DNA of 64,000 bases from Symploca sp. SIO1C2 (GTDB lineage Bacteria > Cyanobacteriota > Cyanobacteriia > Cyanobacteriales > Coleofasciculaceae): NCBI GenBank assembly GCA_010672925.1, contig JAAHFP010000002.1:553244-617243 (forward strand). The letters run 5' to 3'. Positions 55,359-64,000 of the stretch are shown here, piece by piece. Under the pieces are notes generated by a model. The model saw only the letters and a program-made list of their open reading frames with translations, ran no database searches and was not told the DNA's origin. Numbering within the stretch: the first letter of the stretch is position 1; each line of letters starts with the position of its first letter. The position numbers and the translations under genes are program-made.

Positions 55359-56588
55359 ATGAATGTTTTACTGATCAATCAATCTGATATTGCTGGTGGA
55401 GCCGCCCTCGCAGGTTATCGACTCCATCAAGGTTTGCTAGCTCAAGGCATTGACTCTCACTTGCTAGCGGGAACAGTCAAAACGAATAGCGATCGCGTAA
55501 AGGTTTTTCCCCGTAGGGGTAAGATCGAAAAGCAACTGCAAGTCCTGGGCTTTGCTTCAGGCTTTGGTCTAAACGAACTCAATTATATTGGTACTTTCAG
55601 CGTTCCCCAGCACAATTTTTATAAAAGTGCAGATATCCTCAATTTTCACAACCTTCATACTGGTTACTTTAACTATCTAGGGATTTCCTCCTTAACTAAA
55701 AATAAACCCGCTGTCTTCACTCTCCATGATATGTGGGCTTTTACTGGACATTGTTCCTATAGCTATGACTGTCAGCGCTGGAAAACTGGTTGTGGGAAGT
55801 GCCCTTATCCCAATACTTACCCACCGGTCAGCAAAGATAATACCAACCTAGAGTGGAAACTCAAAAACTGGACTTACAGCCGCTCCAACCTCAATATTGT
55901 AGCCCCCAGTAAGTGGTTATATGAGCAAGCTCAGCAGAGTATGCTTAGCCGCTTTCCTATTCATCACATTCCTAATGGTATCGACACGGAAGCTTATCAG
56001 CCTGTTGATCGTGAACTGTGTCGCTCTATGTTGGATATCCCTCCCGGCAAAAAGGTTCTGATGTTTGGAGCCGAAAGTCTGAAAGATGCTCGCAAAGGTG
56101 GCGATTTGCTGCTGAAGGCTCTCTCCTGTTTACCAAAATCCCTGAAAGCAGAAACCGTGCTGCTAACTATCGGTAATGGGGGTGAAACTATCCCTAAAGC
56201 AGCGGAAATGCAAACCGTAAATCTCGGTTTTGTAGGTGGCGATCGCCTTAAATCTGTTGCCTACTCTGCTGCGGATTTGTTAGTTTTTCCCACCCGTGCC
56301 GATAATTTACCCCTAGTGCTACAAGAAAGTCTAGCCTGTGGTACTCCGATGGTCTCCTTCAAAGTTGGTGGTGTTCCTGATTTAGTGCGCCCCGGCATTA
56401 CTGGCTACTTAGCTACAGCAGAAGATGCTGAAGATATGAGTAAAGGTATTGTGGAGCTTCTAGAAGACGACAAGCTTCGTGAACAAATGAGTAAAAATTG
56501 TCGCGCGATCGCTCTTCAAGAATATGGTCTTGAAATATACGCCCAGCGGTACATCGCACTATATAAGCAGGTTTTAGGTCTTAAGTAA
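55359..56588 (+). CDS. Glycosyltransferase family 4 with Cys-rich insert
   Basis: A 409-residue GT4 enzyme. N-terminal part has NQSDIAGGAALAGYRLHQGLL, and a Cys-rich insert FTGHCSYSYDCQRWKTGCGK with four Cys, typical of one GT4 subgroup (WcaC-like). The C-terminal domain has FVGGDRLKSVAYSAADLLVF, RADNLPLVLQESLACGTPMV and GGVPDLV. The upstream spacer is made of repeats. Sugar unknown. Confidence 0.88.
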   Translation: MNVLLINQSDIAGGAALAGYRLHQGLLAQGIDSHLLAGTVKTNSDRVKVFPRRGKIEKQLQVLGFASGFGLNELNYIGTFSVPQHNFYKSADILNFHNLHTGYFNYLGISSLTKNKPAVFTLHDMWAFTGHCSYSYDCQRWKTGCGKCPYPNTYPPVSKDNTNLEWKLKNWTYSRSNLNIVAPSKWLYEQAQQSMLSRFPIHHIPNGIDTEAYQPVDRELCRSMLDIPPGKKVLMFGAESLKDARKGGDLLLKALSCLPKSLKAETVLLTIGNGGETIPKAAEMQTVNLGFVGGDRLKSVAYSAADLLVFPTRADNLPLVLQESLACGTPMVSFKVGGVPDLVRPGITGYLATAEDAEDMSKGIVELLEDDKLREQMSKNCRAIALQEYGLEIYAQRYIALYKQVLGLK

Positions 56589-56651
56589 AATATCTTGTCC
56601 ATTGCTGGTTACTCTTAAAATTTATTGTTAGCTTGAAATTGGTGAATAAAA

Positions 56652-57641
56652 ATGAGCAGTTTAACCAAAACAGACCCTTTAGTCAGTATCATTATCAATA
56701 ATTATAACTATGAACGATTCTTAAAAGAAGCAATCGATAGTGCGCTTAATCAGACATATAAAAATATAGAAGTTATCGTAATCGACGACGGCTCCACTGA
56801 TAACTCCCGTGAAATCATCAAGGGCTATGGTGACCAAATCAAAGCTGTCTTAAAACCTAATGGTGGTCAAGCTTCTTGTTTCAATCTTGGTTTTAAAGAA
56901 TCTCAAGGAGATATTATCTGTTTTTTAGACTCTGATGACGCTTTTGTAGAAAATAAGGTTGAAGAATGCGTTAAGTTTTTGCAGCAAAAAACAGCTAATA
57001 ATCCCCTAGTGATGGTCTATCACTTGCTGGAAATAGTTGATACAGAAAGTAATTCTCTGAATCAGTGTGAACCAGCGGCTCTGCGGAATTATGAGCCAAA
57101 CTTATATAAATATGCTTGCAAATATCGCTTTTTTCCTTACCCTGCCTCTCAGACAACGGGAAATGCTTTTACTAGAGAATTACTAGCACAAATTTTTCCG
57201 ATGCCAGAGAAGGGGGTAAAAATCAGTGCAGACAACATTGTAGTGAGAGCCGCTGGCTTACTCGGAGAAGTTTATGGCATGGATCTAGTACTGGGAAAAT
57301 ATAGAGTGCATCATAGCAATCATTGGTATGGCAAAGAGATGGAGCCGGAGCTGTATCGTAAGTTTACGATTATTAGGGATGATTTCTTAAATGACAAACT
57401 GAAAGAGTATGGCAAAAGACCGGTTATCTCTTTCTTTGATTCTATGTATGCTAAATATTTTTTCCAGAAAAATGGAGATTATGAAGATGTAATCAAGCTA
57501 GCGCTGAGAGTAATTAAGTGGCATGTCAATTTAGAGACGATTAAGTTTTTCTTGAAAGCTGCTCTTCAATACTGCTTGTGGTTAATCAATCCTCAGTTAG
57601 TCAAACTTAAAGAACCAAAGTCAGATTTTATTACTAACTAG
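56652..57641 (+). CDS. Glycosyltransferase family 2 (GT-A), paralogue of 23036
   Basis: A 329-residue GT-A enzyme close to the 23036 gene: VSIIINNYNYERFLKEAIDS, VIDDGSTDNSREII, KPNGGQASCFNLGF and the metal site CFLDSDD. The two likely arose by duplication within the locus 33 kb apart. C-terminal helices end without membrane segments. Confidence 0.9.
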   Translation: MSSLTKTDPLVSIIINNYNYERFLKEAIDSALNQTYKNIEVIVIDDGSTDNSREIIKGYGDQIKAVLKPNGGQASCFNLGFKESQGDIICFLDSDDAFVENKVEECVKFLQQKTANNPLVMVYHLLEIVDTESNSLNQCEPAALRNYEPNLYKYACKYRFFPYPASQTTGNAFTRELLAQIFPMPEKGVKISADNIVVRAAGLLGEVYGMDLVLGKYRVHHSNHWYGKEMEPELYRKFTIIRDDFLNDKLKEYGKRPVISFFDSMYAKYFFQKNGDYEDVIKLALRVIKWHVNLETIKFFLKAALQYCLWLINPQLVKLKEPKSDFITN

Positions 57642-57705
57642 AGTTTGCTGTATTAGAAAGACTATTCTCAACTTATATTTTCCTAGCTCCTAGGGTGTGT
57701 TCTCA

Positions 57706-57788
57706 AACTGTCGGAGGGCGAAGCATTTGGACCGTATACCTTGGGTTTCACCGATGAATTATCGCCCAAATGCTTCGCCCCTACACTT
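57706..57788. repeat. Dispersed palindromic repeat, copy 2
   Basis: GGAGGGCGAAGCATTTGGAC at the left and CCAAATGCTTCGCCCCTAC at the right are inverted to each other, giving a MITE-like 80-base palindrome. The right half (57744-57788) is the near-exact reverse complement of 30857-30901. It lies between a GT2 and a GT4 gene. Confidence 0.75.
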
Positions 57789-57802
57789 TATTGTCAATCA
57801 AA

Positions 57803-59107
57803 ATGAAAATAGCGTTCGTCGTTCATACTTTTCCTAGCCTTTCAGAGACATTTATCTTGAATCAAATTGTCGGATTGATTCAGGAAGGTCATGATGTAGA
57901 TATTTATGCTGAGGAATCAGAGGTATCAGACAAGATTCACCCTGATGTCAACAAGTACAATCTTACTAGCCGCACTTATTACCAACCAAAGATTCCTCGA
58001 AATTTTCTCCTGCGAGTGGCTAAGGCGGTGGTTATTTTGCTGCGATACTTATTCATCTGTCCTTTCGCCTTATTCAGATGTCTCAATTTCGTGGCCTACG
58101 GTAGGCAAGCAAGTTCCCTGCGATTATTGTATGCGATCGTTCCTTTTATCGAAAGTCGAACTAAGCGTTATGACATCATGCATTGTCACTTTGGCAATGA
58201 AGGCGTAAGAGGGGTGTTTACCAGGGAAGTGTTGAAACTTACCGCCAAGGTGGTGACCACTTTTTACGGCTATGATGTCAATGCTTACCCACTTACCTAT
58301 GGGAAAAATGTCTATTTACCTCTATTTAAACGGGGTGATCACTATATTGCTATCTCAAATTTTATTGGTAAAGAGGCTATCTCTTTGGGGTGTCCAGAGG
58401 CAAAGCTGATCAAAATACCCCTAGGTCTCGATCCGGCAGAGTATCACTTTCGGCCTAGAAGCTTGCCAGAGGGGGAACTAATCAAAATTGTCACAGTAGC
58501 CAGACTTGTGGAAAAAAAAGGAATTGAGTATTCCATACAAGCTGTCGCCGAAGTAGCTAAGAAATATCCCCACATACAATATTGTATTGCAGGGGATGGA
58601 CCTCTTCGAGCCAGTCTTGAGCAGTTAATTAAAACCTTAAAGGTTGAGGATAAAGTTAAGCTGTTAGGTTGGAAAACCAAAGATGAAGTACAGCAGCTGT
58701 ACGATGACTCCCATATTTTTATCTTAGCTAGTGTAACTGCGGCTAATGGTGATAAAGAAGGACAAGGTCTAGTTTTACAAGAAGCTCAATCTATGGGATT
58801 GCCGGTAATTGCCACAATCCATAATGGCTTCCCTGACAGTATTAGGGATGGAACTTCGGGCTTTTTAGTACCGGAGCGAGATATCCCATCCTTAGCACAT
58901 AAATTGATTTATTTAGTGGAGAATCCAGAAGTTTGGTCAGAGATGGGACATGCAGGCCGTACTTTTGTGGAGGAGGTTTTCGACAATCAAAAACTCACCC
59001 AAAAACTTATTCATGTTTATCAGTTAGTTTTAGACTCAGAGCTTGAACCAAGTCGAACATTGGCCTGTCAAGGTACGCAACAGCCAACAGCCAACAGCCA
59101 ACAGTAA
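57803..59107 (+). CDS. Glycosyltransferase family 4 (GT-B), colanic-acid type
   Basis: A 434-residue GT4 enzyme: IAFVVHTFPSLSETFILNQI at the start, CHFGNEGVRG and TTFYGYDVNAYPL, then IVTVARLVEKKGIEYSIQAV, GDGPLRASLEQL and DKEGQGLVLQEAQSMGLPVIATIHNGFPDSI. Such proteins (WcaL-like) act in EPS assembly. ATG 57803 is chosen over 57770 because the conserved start follows it. The last residues (GTQQPTANSQQ) are coded by a CAACAGC repeat. Confidence 0.88.
   Translation: MKIAFVVHTFPSLSETFILNQIVGLIQEGHDVDIYAEESEVSDKIHPDVNKYNLTSRTYYQPKIPRNFLLRVAKAVVILLRYLFICPFALFRCLNFVAYGRQASSLRLLYAIVPFIESRTKRYDIMHCHFGNEGVRGVFTREVLKLTAKVVTTFYGYDVNAYPLTYGKNVYLPLFKRGDHYIAISNFIGKEAISLGCPEAKLIKIPLGLDPAEYHFRPRSLPEGELIKIVTVARLVEKKGIEYSIQAVAEVAKKYPHIQYCIAGDGPLRASLEQLIKTLKVEDKVKLLGWKTKDEVQQLYDDSHIFILASVTAANGDKEGQGLVLQEAQSMGLPVIATIHNGFPDSIRDGTSGFLVPERDIPSLAHKLIYLVENPEVWSEMGHAGRTFVEEVFDNQKLTQKLIHVYQLVLDSELEPSRTLACQGTQQPTANSQQ
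59079..59105. repeat. CAACAGC tandem repeat at a gene end
   Basis: About four 7-base CAACAGC units inside the 3' end of the upstream GT4 gene, giving the end of the protein and its TAA stop. Confidence 0.85.
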
Positions 59108-59194
59108 TAAGATTTGACTATTTCAGTATTGAAATTGATTAGTCTGTCTGAAGCTATTAAGTATTTATGATGCATAGTGCAAGATGTGATTCAT

Positions 59195-59300
59195 AGCAGT
59201 TCTCGCATCTGTGAGGTACATCTAGATCCCCCTAAATCCCCCTTAGAAAGGGGGACTTTGAGATTGAGCAGTGTACCTCATCAGCGTGGGAAACGCTGTA
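59195..59300. mobile_element. MITE-like element, second copy, with an inner palindrome
   Basis: Arms ATAGCAGTTCTCGCATCTGTGA (left) and its counterpart ending GTACCTCATCAGCGTGGGAA (right) match the ends of the 6958-7064 element, each with GAGGTACA/TGTACCTC at the inner side. The interior is taken up by GATCCCCCTAAATCCCCC and AAAGGGGGACTTT (59223-59258), another repeat, which also occurs inverted at 62321-62354. Confidence 0.6.
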
Positions 59301-59433
59301 TATCAAGTTCGGATAAACAGTGATAATTCCTTTCTTCCTTAAATCTTCTTTCTTCCCTCCTGCCTCCTGCCTCCTGCCTCCTGCCTCCTGCCTTATTGCC
59401 ACCGAAGTGTAAGTATTCTACCGAACTTGATAT
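59300..59433. mobile_element. MITE-like element before the 59448 gene
   Basis: ATATCAAGTTCGG (59300-59312) and its exact reverse complement CCGAACTTGATAT (59421-59433) bound a 134-base element. Its left 28 bases (from 59302) equal 33315-33342. A CTCCTGC array (59357-59393) fills the middle. The spacer 59108-59447 contains no gene. Confidence 0.7.
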
Positions 59434-59447
59434 TAAATGCTTAAGAC

Positions 59448-60605
59448 ATGAAAATATTACTAGTTATTCACTATAAACTAAATGTTGATTCAGGCGCTGC
59501 CGGTAGCACAGCACGCCTTGGTCAAGAGTATCAAAAACTAGGCCACGAGGTTCAGTATTATTCTATCGACAATCTGCCGAAGTGGATTCCAGAGCAAATA
59601 AAAACATTAGTATTTCCTGAATTTGTCGCGGCTTACATTGCCCAACTCTCGAAGCAGAAGGCGGTGGATATCGTTGACGCTTCCCCTGGAGATAACTGGC
59701 TTTGGGCTAAAGTGTTTCGTGCCTCTCGGAATAAACTACCCCTGCTAGTAACCCGTAGCCACGGATTGCAATACTTTGAACACCTTGGTATTCTCGAAGA
59801 AGCTCGTCGAGGAAATGTGCACCTCAGTTGGAAATATCCTTTGTATTTTGGTGGTTTACGGCTTTGGGAACAAGCTAAGTCTCTGCGCCATGCTGATTTA
59901 GTTTATTTGCTCAATCACCAAGAGAAGAAGTATGTCGTAGAACAACTCGGTACTCCTGCTGAACAAGTTCATGTTTTCCCCAATGGCATCCCAGAAAGAT
60001 TTCTCAATCTGCCCCTCGAACCTCTACCTGAAGCAGAAAATTCAGTGATTCGCATTGCTCAAGTGAGCACTTACATTCCTCGTAAGGGAATTCAATACAG
60101 CATACCAGCCCTCAATAAAATCCTGACTCGCTATCCTCATGTGGAGATGAGTTTTTTCGGAACAAAATGCTTAGAATGTCCCGATCCGGCTCAAGTCTAT
60201 GAGGATTTTGATCCAGCAGTGCGCGATCGCATTAAGGTAGTACCACGGTTTAGTCATGAAAAATTGCCTACTTTGCTCAAAGGACACCAGATTAAGTTAT
60301 TTCCCCCACTTTCTGAAGGATTTGGCAAGGCCCTCGTCGAAGCTATGGCTTGTGGCTTAGCTCCAATTACGACAGCAACTTCTGGACCAATGGAGGTTGT
60401 ACGTGATGGGCATGATGCGATCGTTATTCCGACTCGTGATAGTGGAGCGATTGAACAGGCACTAGAGCGTTTGATTACCAACCGTCCCTATTTAGAGCAG
60501 TTACGCCAAAATGCCTATGCCACTGCCCAACGTTATAGTTGGAGTCGCATTGCTCAAGACAGGCTTGGTGTTTATGAAGCAGCTTTGCGCCAGAAGCGAA
60601 GTTGA
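59448..60605 (+). CDS. Glycosyltransferase family 4 (GT-B)
   Basis: A 385-residue GT4 enzyme: LLVIHYKLNVDSGAAGSTARLG near the N-terminus, TRSHGLQYFEH, and FPNGIPERFL; then IAQVSTYIPRKGIQYSIPAL, SEGFGKALVEAMACGLAPITTATSGPMEVV. The ATG lies just after the right end of a MITE-like element (14 bases away), so that element must contain or adjoin its promoter or leader. Sugar unknown. Confidence 0.88.
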   Translation: MKILLVIHYKLNVDSGAAGSTARLGQEYQKLGHEVQYYSIDNLPKWIPEQIKTLVFPEFVAAYIAQLSKQKAVDIVDASPGDNWLWAKVFRASRNKLPLLVTRSHGLQYFEHLGILEEARRGNVHLSWKYPLYFGGLRLWEQAKSLRHADLVYLLNHQEKKYVVEQLGTPAEQVHVFPNGIPERFLNLPLEPLPEAENSVIRIAQVSTYIPRKGIQYSIPALNKILTRYPHVEMSFFGTKCLECPDPAQVYEDFDPAVRDRIKVVPRFSHEKLPTLLKGHQIKLFPPLSEGFGKALVEAMACGLAPITTATSGPMEVVRDGHDAIVIPTRDSGAIEQALERLITNRPYLEQLRQNAYATAQRYSWSRIAQDRLGVYEAALRQKRS

Positions 60606-60720
60606 CCTAACCCCCCAGCCCCCTTCCCTGCAAGGGAAGGGGGAGCCGGAAAGCCCCTCTCCTCGCAGGGGAGGGGTTTGGGGAGGGGTCAGACCCTACA
60701 CCCCATACACCACCTACTTT
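60606..60720. repeat. CCCCTCC-type palindromes in the spacer
   Basis: Two palindromes: CCCCCTTCCCTGCAAGGGAAGGGGG near 60617-60641 in two halves around TGCA, and CCCCTCTCCTCGCAGGGGAGGGG near 60653-60675. Both are of the widespread GC-rich cyanobacterial repeat kind. The first begins almost at the stop of the upstream gene and could end its transcript. Confidence 0.7.
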
Positions 60721-60748
60721 TAATGTTCCGACCTCACCCAGTGAGCAA

Positions 60749-62146
60749 ATGACTAGTTCCTCTACCACAAGCAATAGTTCTACAAGGGAAAACAAGCAAG
60801 CTTGGCTCGCAATACAGGGGCTAGTAATAATCATCGCGCTTCCCCTCCTAGCCAAAGTTGGTCGTTTACTTATCCCAATTTTTCCCCTTGGAGCTCTTGC
60901 TGTAGGGGTAATTCTGTACATACGTGCTCCTGTGCTCTATGTTGGCTTTACTTGGTGGATGTGGTTCCTCGGCCCCTTGATTCGCCGCATCATTGACTAT
61001 CAAAGTGGCTATCTTACTCCAGGACCCTGGATACTTGCACCAACTCTAGTCACCTTTGTTTCTGTGATAACTTTCCTTAAGCACTTTCCCAAAACCTCTA
61101 GATATGGTGGCTTACCTTTTATTTTATGTATTGGGGCAGTGTTCTATGGTTTCTGCATTGGACTTGTTAAAAACAGTATAACCATTACCGTTTTGGGGCT
61201 TTTCTCCTGGATCAATCCTCTTTTATTCAGTTTTCACTTATTTGTTAATTGGCGAAATTATCCTGAGCATCGCCAAACTTTTCAAAGTACTTTCCTCTGG
61301 GGGACTTTAGTAATGGGGGTCTACGGACTTTTGCAATATTTCCTCGCGCCGGATTGGGAGCGATTTTTTTTGAGGGAAACCGAATCCCTATCCTTTGGTA
61401 GACCTGAACCTTTGGGAATTCGGGTATTCAGTTCCTTGGATGCACCACAAACATTTGCGACAGTGATGATGGCAGGGATTATCTTGTTGTGGACTAACCC
61501 CAAAATTGTGCGTAATTTATCCACTGGAGTTGGTCATCTAACTTTCCTCTTATCTATGGCACGCACGGCTTGGCTTAGCTGGGTGGCTGGAATGCTGATG
61601 TTTGTGCCTTCCCTCAAAGCCAAATTTCAGATGAGGCTCGTTGTCAGCGTTATGGTGGCATCGGTGTTTATTGTACCCTTAGTCTCCATGGAACCATTTT
61701 CTACGGTAATCAACGATCGCATCGAATCTTTTACCAGCAAGAAAGATGTTAGCGCCAATGCTAGAGCAGAAGGTTACAGTGAACTTCTGGAACCTGCTTT
61801 AAATGAGGTTATCGGTAGAGGACTGGGAACTGTTGTACATTCCGGCTCCCTGGGTAGCAACGATAGTGGCATTCTCTCAATGTTGTTTTCCTTCGGCTGG
61901 TTTGGTTCCCTACCTTATCTTACTGGCATATTTTTACTGTTATTCACGTTGCTTAATAGTTCCGCAGCTAACCTTGATCCATTTGTTAGTGCTACCCGTG
62001 CCATTGCTTTAGCTACCTTTGCCCAGATGGGTTTGAATGTTCCCACAATCGAAGTGATTGGTATGGTTCTTTGGGGATTTATTGGTATCAGTATGGCAGC
62101 TCATAAGTACTACCAAGCGGAACGTGCAAAGTTGTTAGGCTCTTGA
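60749..62146 (+). CDS. Second O-antigen polymerase-like membrane protein (Wzy-like)
   Basis: A 465-residue protein with about 12 membrane segments and a large loop near residues 205-235 (YFLAPDWERFFLRETESLSF). Family pattern of EPS polymerases: RIESFTSKKDVSANARAEGY and LNEVIGRGLGTVVHSGSLGSNDSGILSMLFSFG. The N-terminal 20 residues are Ser/Thr-rich and cytosolic. It differs from the polymerase at 23941-25242, so two chain types may be made. Confidence 0.82.
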   Translation: MTSSSTTSNSSTRENKQAWLAIQGLVIIIALPLLAKVGRLLIPIFPLGALAVGVILYIRAPVLYVGFTWWMWFLGPLIRRIIDYQSGYLTPGPWILAPTLVTFVSVITFLKHFPKTSRYGGLPFILCIGAVFYGFCIGLVKNSITITVLGLFSWINPLLFSFHLFVNWRNYPEHRQTFQSTFLWGTLVMGVYGLLQYFLAPDWERFFLRETESLSFGRPEPLGIRVFSSLDAPQTFATVMMAGIILLWTNPKIVRNLSTGVGHLTFLLSMARTAWLSWVAGMLMFVPSLKAKFQMRLVVSVMVASVFIVPLVSMEPFSTVINDRIESFTSKKDVSANARAEGYSELLEPALNEVIGRGLGTVVHSGSLGSNDSGILSMLFSFGWFGSLPYLTGIFLLLFTLLNSSAANLDPFVSATRAIALATFAQMGLNVPTIEVIGMVLWGFIGISMAAHKYYQAERAKLLGS

Positions 62147-62175
62147 GAAATAAGGCAACTAGTGCCGCTGCGCGG

Positions 62176-62355
62176 AATTCAAAATTCAAAATTCAAAATT
62201 CAAAATGCTTATAGAGTAAGGATTATATCGATATCAAACTGGTCAGTTACTTCTGCCGCGCTGCACTAGGAATTGGGAATTGGGAAAGATATTGTTTCTC
62301 CTATTAGTACAGCAAACAAAAGTCCCCCTTTTTAAGGGGGATTTAGGGGGATCAA
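62176..62355. repeat. Repeats in the spacer between convergent genes
   Basis: Four to five TTCAAAA units at 62176-62207, TTCTGCCGCGCTGCACTAGG at 62250-62269 (similar to 38769-38787), and AAAGTCCCCCTTTTTAAGGG with GGATTTAGGGGGATC at 62321-62354, the inverted counterpart of 59223-59258. The last folds into a GGGG hairpin that could end transcription for both convergent genes. No gene is present. Confidence 0.78.
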
Positions 62356-62390
62356 TAATTTACCCAATAGCAGAGCAAACTGCTGTATTT

Positions 62391-63803
62391 TCATTGCAGC
62401 ACTACCTTAATTACAGTTAAATCATCAGTAACTTTTACATTAATCGCATTATTGGCAACCCGAAGCTGGTTCTCTACGTAGTTAAAGTTGGCATCGTAGC
62501 TGTACTGAGACGCTGAAGCCGATCCATCTCCTAACTTAATCTTCAATTTGTCAAAATTATTGTCAAAGTTTCCTTTGTTTTTATTATAAGCTTCTATCTC
62601 TCGCCAAAGAAGCAAGTAATAGTTGCCATCACTTTTTTGCAGGAGTAAATAATGAGTAGAGGCTTCTTTATCCAAAAACTCCAGATTTAAAGTCTGGGGC
62701 TGAAAATCTGGTTGACTCCAGGTCTCACTTTGGGAGTCCCACTGGGCATCATTAAGTAAATCTATTAAATTTTTTAGAGCATAATAAGATTTTTTAGGTG
62801 TCAATACATAAGAAGTATACTTGTCGTCACTAATTGGTTCTGCTTTAATTAAACCAAAATGAGCTTGTATTCCTTCAAGGTGAGGGATATCAAGAAATTC
62901 ATAATTGAAAGTCTGTTCAATACCTCGATTAAAATATTCCGCAAATAATCTTGGTAAGTATTTGGCTTCTGTTCGTTCGCTTACTTCCCCAGGGAGTGTA
63001 GGATAGCCAGTTTCTGTAGCAATTATCGGTTGTTCACTACTACATTTTTTGATATTATTAAGATACCAATTGAGGGTAGATGAGGGAAAACGCCAGTAAG
63101 GATAATTGGCATAAGAATGTATATTAGCTTTATCACTGATGTGACTAAGATCACCAATTTTGCCACAGTAAGCTGTATAGATTAAAGAGGGCATCAACAC
63201 CGGTTTTTCTGCCAGTATCTCATTGTCCTTGACTAAACTATACAGCTGAGTCTGATAGTCGATTAAGGTTTCCATCCAATTTTCATCAGGAAGCTGCTCA
63301 TTATCGTATTCATTAGGGCCTTCTATTGCTTCTATCAGATCAGCAAAATTAATAGTTTCACCATTAACCTCAGAACTACCTGTACTCCAAAATTCCAACT
63401 CTTCAGGAATGGGGGAAGCATTGAGAAAGTCATCTTCTCTTAAGTCGATTACCGCTGTTAGCGTAATTCCTAGATCTTTATATAATTGTGCGAACCTTTC
63501 CGGAGCGTAACTTAGTACTGATGCATAACTAGGGCTGAGCATTCTGTCACGGATATGGCGAATACCAAGTTCCGCAAGCAGTGTTTTGAGATTGTAATTA
63601 GGATTATTGTCATTCCAATTTTGCACATAGGGGGTATCTGTATAACTCAAATGAGTGACAACTCCCATAGAGTTAACAAAATTATCAGCTGAGTTAGCGG
63701 TAATGCTTCCGGCAATGGTTTGAGTAGAGGTAGAATGTTTCACCAAAAAGACAAAAATCATCCCACAGAGTGATAACAATACCTTACTCCATAGTTTATT
63801 CAT
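62391..63803 (-). CDS. Secreted clan-A glycoside hydrolase (TIM barrel)
   Basis: A 470-residue protein with a signal peptide (KVLLSLCGMIFVFLV, residues 7-21). The barrel has LRxHIRDR early, Asn164-Glu165 in EGPNEYDNE as probable acid/base, and Glu264 in IATETGYPTL as probable nucleophile, the layout of clan GH-A families such as GH39 and GH5. The last 130 residues resemble a beta-sandwich. Beside the EPS genes it could cut or trim the polymer outside the cell. Closest family is not fixed here. Confidence 0.75.
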   Translation of the reverse strand: MNKLWSKVLLSLCGMIFVFLVKHSTSTQTIAGSITANSADNFVNSMGVVTHLSYTDTPYVQNWNDNNPNYNLKTLLAELGIRHIRDRMLSPSYASVLSYAPERFAQLYKDLGITLTAVIDLREDDFLNASPIPEELEFWSTGSSEVNGETINFADLIEAIEGPNEYDNEQLPDENWMETLIDYQTQLYSLVKDNEILAEKPVLMPSLIYTAYCGKIGDLSHISDKANIHSYANYPYWRFPSSTLNWYLNNIKKCSSEQPIIATETGYPTLPGEVSERTEAKYLPRLFAEYFNRGIEQTFNYEFLDIPHLEGIQAHFGLIKAEPISDDKYTSYVLTPKKSYYALKNLIDLLNDAQWDSQSETWSQPDFQPQTLNLEFLDKEASTHYLLLQKSDGNYYLLLWREIEAYNKNKGNFDNNFDKLKIKLGDGSASASQYSYDANFNYVENQLRVANNAINVKVTDDLTVIKVVLQ

Positions 63804-64000
63804 GAGCCAATTTTGTCTTTAATATTAGTTAATTTTATTCCATTATAGAAGCGTCTACTAGACATGACAATTCTTAAAAATATGACTATAATAAAGAGTA
63901 TGTAAATAGTTAGATTATTTTAATAAAGTTTTGTTATTTTTGCTCAATAGGATTACTCCTTTTAATTTTAGTTTGTTAAGCTAGTGAGATATAGCATTTG

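Overview
The window comes from a cyanobacterium, probably a filamentous, repeat-rich one. Evidence: many GCGATCGC (HIP1) octamers, a cyanobacterial S10/spc/alpha ribosomal gene order (no rpsN between rplE and rpsH, no rpmD between rpsE and rplO, no rpsD next to rpoA, secY-adk-infA without map), a PEP-CTERM protein, and dense 7-mer tandem repeats and small palindromic repeats. Genus level cannot be settled from the sequence alone.

Bases 1-14150 are core housekeeping, all on the + strand: rpsC(partial)-rplP-rpmC-rpsQ-rplN-rplX-rplE-rpsH-rplF-rplR-rpsE-rplO-secY-adk-infA-rpmJ-rpsM-rpsK-rpoA-rplQ-truA-rplM-rpsI-rpmE-prfA. The genes are intact. Some spacers carry short repeats, including a 107-bp MITE-like element between secY and adk. 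A HigB/HigA-type toxin-antitoxin pair (14206-14824) follows prfA.

Bases 14.8-18.1 kb are a decayed zone: the 3' remnant of an RTX-type calcium-binding protein gene, several MITE-like inverted-repeat elements, tandem repeats, and one PEP-CTERM-anchored secreted protein on the minus strand.

Bases 18.1-63.8 kb are a large exopolysaccharide (EPS) locus, almost wholly on the + strand. Module 1 (18.1-33.3 kb) has a GT4, a Wzc-like chain-length protein, a Wzx flippase, a GT2, a Wzy-like polymerase, a GT4, two tandem exostosin (GT47) genes, a hexapeptide acyltransferase, a GT2 and a secreted GH74-type hydrolase. A minus-strand YvcK/CofD-like gene separates it from module 2. Module 2 (35.3-46.9 kb) has a GT4, a second Wzc-like protein, a HepC-like sugar-phosphate transferase, a Wzm/Wzt ABC exporter, a FemAB/GNAT-like protein, a methyltransferase, a DegT-type sugar aminotransferase, a GT2 and a GNAT-like protein. 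Module 3 (47.1-51.6 kb) is an ACP, AMP-forming ligase, PLP-decarboxylase and polysaccharide deacetylase cassette like those in exosortase A-associated EPS loci. Module 4 (51.8-63.8 kb) has six glycosyltransferases, a sugar epimerase, a second Wzy-like polymerase and a secreted clan-A glycoside hydrolase on the minus strand. No outer-membrane exporter (Wza/OPX) and no exosortase gene is in the window.

The most notable points are: (i) a conserved long leader present three times, twice in tandem before 18082 and once before 35320, with an internal terminator-like hairpin in the last copy; (ii) the ACP/ligase/decarboxylase cassette, which suggests amine or acyl decoration of the polysaccharide; (iii) a GH74-family hydrolase inside the locus; (iv) several genes whose stop codon and C-terminal tail come from a repeat element.
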